A DNA stretch of 64,000 nt from Micromonospora sp. CCTCC AA 2012012 (GTDB taxonomy: Bacteria > Actinomycetota > Actinomycetes > Mycobacteriales > Micromonosporaceae): the NCBI RefSeq assembly GCF_040499845.1, contig NZ_CP159342.1, positions 2,728,001 through 2,792,000 on the forward strand, read 5' to 3'. A model generated the notes under the pieces. That model made no database searches. It was not told the origin of the DNA and was given only the letters and a program-made list of their open reading frames with translations. A program made the position numbers and the translations under genes. This document shows positions 1 through 64,000 of the stretch, one piece after another; the first letter of the stretch is position 1, and the number at the start of each line of letters is the position of its first letter.

Positions 1-22054
<22,054 letters not shown>

Positions 22055-22064
22055 TGACGGACCG

Positions 22065-22070
22065 TCTCCT
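22065..22070 (-). promoter_or_regulatory. Shine-Dalgarno AGGAGA deciding the GTG start of gene 5
   Basis: AGGAGA lies 10 nt upstream of the GTG at 22054, in the 57-nt gap after gene 4. No in-frame ATG lies between the site and the docking helix, so GTG is the most likely initiator. I see no inverted repeat typical of a terminator in the gap. Confidence 0.65.
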
Positions 22071-22111
22071 GTCGGCGTGGCCCAGGGAGTCGGTAGCCGT
22101 GGCCTGCGCCG

Positions 22112-35932
<13,821 letters not shown>

Positions 35933-35934
35933 GG

Positions 35935-45842
<9,908 letters not shown>

Positions 45843-45846
<4 letters not shown>

Positions 45847-45899
45847 CGGTCCGCCAATCGTCCGGGCCGGGGCGCCTCTGGCAGGGCGGTGCTGTCCAT
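45843..45899 (-). CDS. Possible 18-codon leader ORF coupled to gene 3
   Basis: In the 62-nt gap between genes 2 and 3 there is a complete short frame, [18 protein letters not shown]. It starts at an ATG preceded by GAGGA with a 6-nt spacer, and its TGA overlaps the ATG of gene 3 as ATGA. Gene 3 itself lacks a good Shine-Dalgarno, so ribosomes finishing this ORF could reinitiate on gene 3. No protein family is recognised, and the peptide may have no function of its own. Such a short frame can also arise by chance in GC-rich DNA. The perfect ribosome-binding site together with the exact overlap is what makes it worth listing. Confidence 0.35.
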
Positions 45900-45905
45900 C
45901 CGCCG

Positions 45906-45908
45906 TCC

Positions 45909-45910
<2 letters not shown>
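45906..45910 (-). promoter_or_regulatory. Shine-Dalgarno GAGGA for the short leader ORF
   Basis: GAGGA overlaps the TGA stop of gene 2 (TGAGGA) and sits 6 nt before the ATG at 45899. It is the strongest ribosome-binding site in the gene 2/gene 3 gap, stronger than anything placed correctly for the gene 3 ATG at 45846. Confidence 0.5.
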
Positions 45911-60646
<14,736 letters not shown>

Positions 60647-60647
<1 letters not shown>

Positions 60648-63600
60648 CAGATGCCCAACTCCCGGTCGATCAGTTCGAAGATCTCGTCGTCGGTGGCCGT
60701 GCTGAGGTCGTCGTGCGGCTCCTCGACGGCGGTGGTCGGTTCGGCCCGCCGCAGCAGGTCGCGCAGGCGGGCCACCACGTCCACGCGGGTCGGGTCGCCC
60801 TCCGGCAGGGCCGACAGGTCCGCCTCGAACCGGTCCAGTTCGGCCAGCAGGGTCCGGGTGCCGCCGGTGAGTTCGCCGCGCAGGTGCCGGGCCAGGGTGG
60901 CCGGGGTGGGGTGGTCGAAGACCAGCGTGGCGGGCAGCCGCAGCCCGGTGGCGGTGGCCAGCCGGTTGCGGAACTCCAGCGCGGTGAGCGAGTCGAAGCC
61001 GAGTTCCTTGAACGCCCGCCGGGGCGGGACGTCCTCGGGCCGACCGGCCTTGAGCACCGCGGCGACCTCGCGCCGGATGACGGCGGTCAGCGCCGCCTCC
61101 TGCTCCTCGGCGGACTGGCCGGCCAGCCGCGCCGCGAGCGGGTTCTCCCCGGTCGCCGGCTCGGCTGCCGCCGCGCCGTCGGGTGCCGCCGGGTCCGCCC
61201 GGAGCTGGTCGACCAGCCGTCGGGGGCGGCTCATCGTGTAGAGCGGCAGGAAACGGGACAGGTCGAGGGAGGCCACCGCGACGGCGGCGTCTCCGGCGCC
61301 GACCGCGACCGCGAGTGCCCGCACCGCCGACTCCGGCCGCATCAGGCGTACGCCCCGACGGGTGAGCAGGTCGGCGACCTCGCCCTCCACCATGCCGCCC
61401 CCGCCCCAGGCGCCCCAGGCGACGGAGGTGGCGGTCCGGCCCCGGCTGCGCCGCTGGTGGGCGAGCGCGTCGAGGTGGGCGTTGGCGGCGGCGTACCCGC
61501 CCTTGCCGCTGTCGCCCCAGGTGCCGGCGCCGGAGGAGAAGAGGACGAACGCGTCGAGCGGAAGGTCGGCGGTGAGGGCGTCCAGGTGGCGGGCGCCGTC
61601 GACCTTGACCCGGAGGATCGGGGCGAGCACGTCGGGGGTGAGGTCGCCGACGGGGATCTCCGGTTGGGTGATCCCGGCGGCGTGCACCACGGCGGTCAGC
61701 GGCTCGTCGGCGGGGATCGCCGCGAGCACGGCGGCGAGGTCGTCGGCGTCGGCGACGTCGCAGGCGGCGATGGTGACCTGGGCGCCGAGTTCGGCGAGTT
61801 CCCGGTGCAGTTCCTTGGCACCGGGCGCGTCGGCGCCCCGGCGGCTGGTGAGCACCAGGTGGGCGGCGCCGTTGGCGGCGGCCCAGCGGGCCACGTGGGC
61901 GCCGAGCGCGCCGGTGCCGCCGGTGACCAGGACGGTGCCCCGGGGCTGCCAGGGGTCGACGGTGCCGGCGGGCGCCGGGACGAGCCGCCGGCCGAGCAGG
62001 GTGCCGTGGCGGACGGCCACCTCGTTCTCGCCGGTGGTGCCGGCCAGCGCGGCGGCGAGCCGGGCGACGGTGTCGTCGTCGACGACGGCGGGCAGGTCGA
62101 CCTGGCCGACGTGCCGGTGCGGCTCGTCGATGCCGAGCACCACCCCGAGACCCCAGAGCTGGGCCTGGCCGGGGTGCGCGACGGGGTCGTCCGCGCCGAC
62201 ACCGACCGCCTGGCGGGTGACCGTCCACAAGGGCGCGTCCGCGCTCAGGGTGCCCAGCGCCTTCACCACGGCGACGGTGTCGACGAGGCCGGTGCTGACG
62301 GCCGGCTGGGTCGGGTGCGGGGACTCGTCGAGGCCGGTCAGGTTGAGCACACCGACGACGTCGGACGGCACCCCGGTGAGCTGCGCCGCCGTACGCCGGC
62401 GCACCGAGGCGCCGTGCGCGGTGAGGCCGGCGGTGACCGCGTCCACCAGGTCCGGGTGGACGTCGGCGCGCGGCGTGACCAGCAGCCACGTCCCGTCGAG
62501 GCGGCTCTCGCCGGTGGTCGGCACCGGCACCCAGTCGAGGCGGTAGCGCCAGCCGTCGAGCTGGGCGGCCTCCTGGCGGGCGGTGGCGGCGGCCGGTGCC
62601 TCGATCCAGTGCCGCGTCCGGCGGAACGGGTAGGTGGGCAGGTCGATCCGCGCCGGGCGGGGGTCGCCGAAGGCGGCGGTCCAGTCCACGTCGACGCCGT
62701 GCGTCCAGAGGGCGCCGGCACTGAGCAGGAACCGGTCGAGGTCCCCGTCGTCGCGGCGCAGCGTCCCGGTGACCACGGCCGGCTCGCCCGACTCCACCGT
62801 CTCCTCCACGGCCGCCGCCAGCACCGGATGGGAGGACACCTCCACGAACACCCCGTGCCCCTCCCCCGCCAACCGACTGACCGCGTCGGCGAACCGGACC
62901 GGCTCCCGCAGGTTCCGGAACCAGTAACCGGCATCCAACCCCTCGACGTACTCACCGGACACCGTGGACAGCCACGGCACCTGCGCCGGATGCGCCGTCA
63001 CGTCCGCCAACTCCACGGCGAGACGATCAGCCAAGGCGTCCATGGCCGGCGAGTGGGAGGCGTAGTCCACGGCGATCCGGCGGGCCCGGACCCCGGTCTG
63101 CTCACACTCGGCCAGCACGTCCTCCACGGCCGCGACCTCACCCGAGACCACCACCTGGGACGGGCTGTTCACCGCCGCGACACCGACCCGACCGGCTCGG
63201 CCCGCGTCGTCCGCGCGATCCGCCGACTCCGCGCGAGCCGCCAGGTCCGCCAGCAGGGCCTCCGCCTGCTCCACCGGCATCCGCAGCGACGCCATCGCAC
63301 CACTGCCCGCGCTCAACTCCGCGACCGCCCGGGACCGCGCCACCACGATCCGCAACGCGTCGGACAGCGACAGCACCCCGGCCACGCACGCGGCGGCGAC
63401 CTCACCCTGAGAGTGCCCCACCACCGCCGCCGGGCGCACCCCGTAGGAGCGCCACACCGCCGCCAGGCCGACCATCACCACGAACGACGCCGGCTGCACC
63501 ACATCGACCCGGTCCAGCGACACCGCGTCCGGGCTGCCACGCAGCACGTCGACGACCGACCAGTCGACCAGGCCGGACAGCACCGCCGCGCACTCCGCCA

Positions 63601-64000
63601 CCGTCTCCGCGAACACCGGAGACGCATCCAGCAGCCCGCCACCCATGCCGACCCACTGCGCGCCCTGACCGGGGAAGACGAACACCGTCCGACCCACCGG
63701 ACCAGCCACACCCGACACCACAGTCGCCGCCGGCTCACCGGCGGCCAGGGCCGCCAGACCCGCCGCGTGGTCACCGACCACCACGGCACGCTCCGCGAGC
63801 CGCGACCGGGTCGACGCCAGCGACCACGCCACCTCAAGGGGGTCGGCCGTGTCGGCCAGGGGACGCAGCGCGGACGCCTGGTCGGTCAGCGCGGCGGCCG
63901 AACGGGCGGAGAGCAGCCACGGCACCGTCGGGCCGACCGCCGGAGCCGGTTGCGGGCGGGCCGGCTCGGCCGGCGGCTCCTCGACGATCACGTGGGCGTT
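60647..64000 (-). CDS. Modular type I PKS, gene 1 (3' part): KS end-AT-KR-ACP-docking
   Basis: This is the C-terminal 1117 residues of a PKS polypeptide whose start lies beyond the right edge; the first visible residues (NAHVIVEE) are the end of a KS domain. Then follow AT (about fragment residues 104-400; GHSQGE with nucleophile Ser197, YASH 313-316, so methylmalonyl-CoA is predicted), KR (about 485-870; GGTGALG near 692, catalytic Tyr836, Trp in GTWGDSG and no LDD, hence A-type), ACP (LGFDSL, phosphopantetheine Ser1004) and a C-terminal docking segment ending in an acidic ATDDEIFELIDRELG helix. It extends the chain by one propionate unit and leaves a hydroxyl. The stop TGA overlaps the ATG of gene 2 (TGATG), so the two are probably translationally coupled and partner through their docking helices. 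Codon use matches that of its neighbours. The identity as modular PKS is certain; the number of upstream modules is unknown. Confidence 0.97.
60659..60663 (-). promoter_or_regulatory. Shine-Dalgarno GGGAG for gene 2
   Basis: GGGAG lies 11 nt before the ATG of gene 2 and inside the last codons of gene 1. With the TGATG stop/start overlap it supports the chosen start and translational coupling of genes 1 and 2. Confidence 0.55.
60800..64000 (-). other. Module W1 (gene 1): [KS]-AT(methylmalonyl)-KR(A1)-ACP
   Basis: Only the last few residues of the KS are in the window. YASH in the AT predicts methylmalonyl-CoA. The KR has Trp at the 141 position (GTWGDSGKGGY) with Lys, not His, at 146 and no LDD, which fits A1-type, an L-configured hydroxyl. 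The AT-KR linker is short and lacks the usual dimerization element (FWAAV...WRRRR type) seen in most other KR-only modules here. The AT block is nearly identical to that of W13. Confidence 0.85.
62640..63690 (-). repeat. Methylmalonyl-AT repeat, copy in W1
   Basis: Partner of 6450-7480. One visible length difference is a short run in the ADLAARAESADRADD region (near 63220-63250) that is absent from W13. The two copies lie about 56 kb apart, at opposite ends of the window. Confidence 0.8.

Noticed and set aside
22055..22111. Terminator or promoter in the gaps between genes 4 and 5 or genes 2 and 3
   Set aside because: The gaps are only 57 and 62 nt. I see no convincing inverted repeat followed by T residues and no clear -35/-10 pair; they hold ribosome-binding sites.
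60648..62489. Upstream extension of the gene 2 frame to 62489
   Set aside because: The extra 600 or so codons are antiphase to the KR and ACP of gene 1 and encode no domain. The docking helix, Shine-Dalgarno and TGATG overlap place the start at 60647.

Overview
The whole window is one strand-consistent piece of a very large modular type I polyketide synthase (PKS) locus. The DNA is extremely GC-rich, third codon positions are almost all G or C, and the minus-strand frames read through for up to 22 kb. This points to an actinomycete. The frequent CGT-AC codon pairs would suit Micromonosporaceae, but that is a weak hint, and I do not recognise the cluster as a named one.

Five PKS genes lie head to tail on the minus strand, so transcription runs from right to left: gene 1 (60647-64000, 5' end off the right edge), gene 2 (45909-60647), gene 3 (35935-45846), gene 4 (22112-35932) and gene 5 (22054 to 1, 3' end off the left edge). 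Junctions are tight: a TGATG overlap, a 62-nt gap holding a possible 18-codon leader ORF, a 2-nt gap, and a 57-nt gap. This fits one operon. No loading module, thioesterase, regulator, transporter, tailoring enzyme, RNA gene, mobile element or CRISPR array lies in the window, and no non-coding stretch exceeds 62 nt.

I count 14 extension modules, numbered W1-W14 in order of transcription. W1 (gene 1): AT methylmalonyl, KR. Gene 2: W2 malonyl KR; W3 methylmalonyl KR; W4 malonyl DH-KR. Gene 3: W5 malonyl DH-KR; W6 methylmalonyl KR. Gene 4: W7 methylmalonyl KR; W8 malonyl KR; W9 methylmalonyl KR. Gene 5: W10 malonyl KR; W11 malonyl KR; W12 malonyl DH with no KR; W13 methylmalonyl KR; W14 malonyl DH-ER, cut by the window edge. 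AT calls rest on the HAFH (malonyl) and YASH (methylmalonyl) motifs. KR stereotype calls rest on the LDD and Trp-141 fingerprints.

Docking sequences support the order 1-2-3-4-5. The pairs 1/2, 2/3 and 4/5 carry one docking type, while 3/4 carries a different matched type. If the line is collinear, this part of the chain is a polyol with one conjugated diene (W4-W5), six C-methyl branches, one ketone (W12) and one fully reduced unit (W14). Such a chain would suit a large macrolide or polyol macrolactone in which the W12 ketone could close a hemiketal.

The oddest parts are W12 (a DH-containing module that has lost or never had a KR), KS and ACP active-site variants, a patch of atypical codons exactly over the AT specificity motif of W4, a KS with different codon use in W11, and several near-identical AT segments shared between distant modules. 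Together they suggest that the assembly line has been built and re-edited by recombination.
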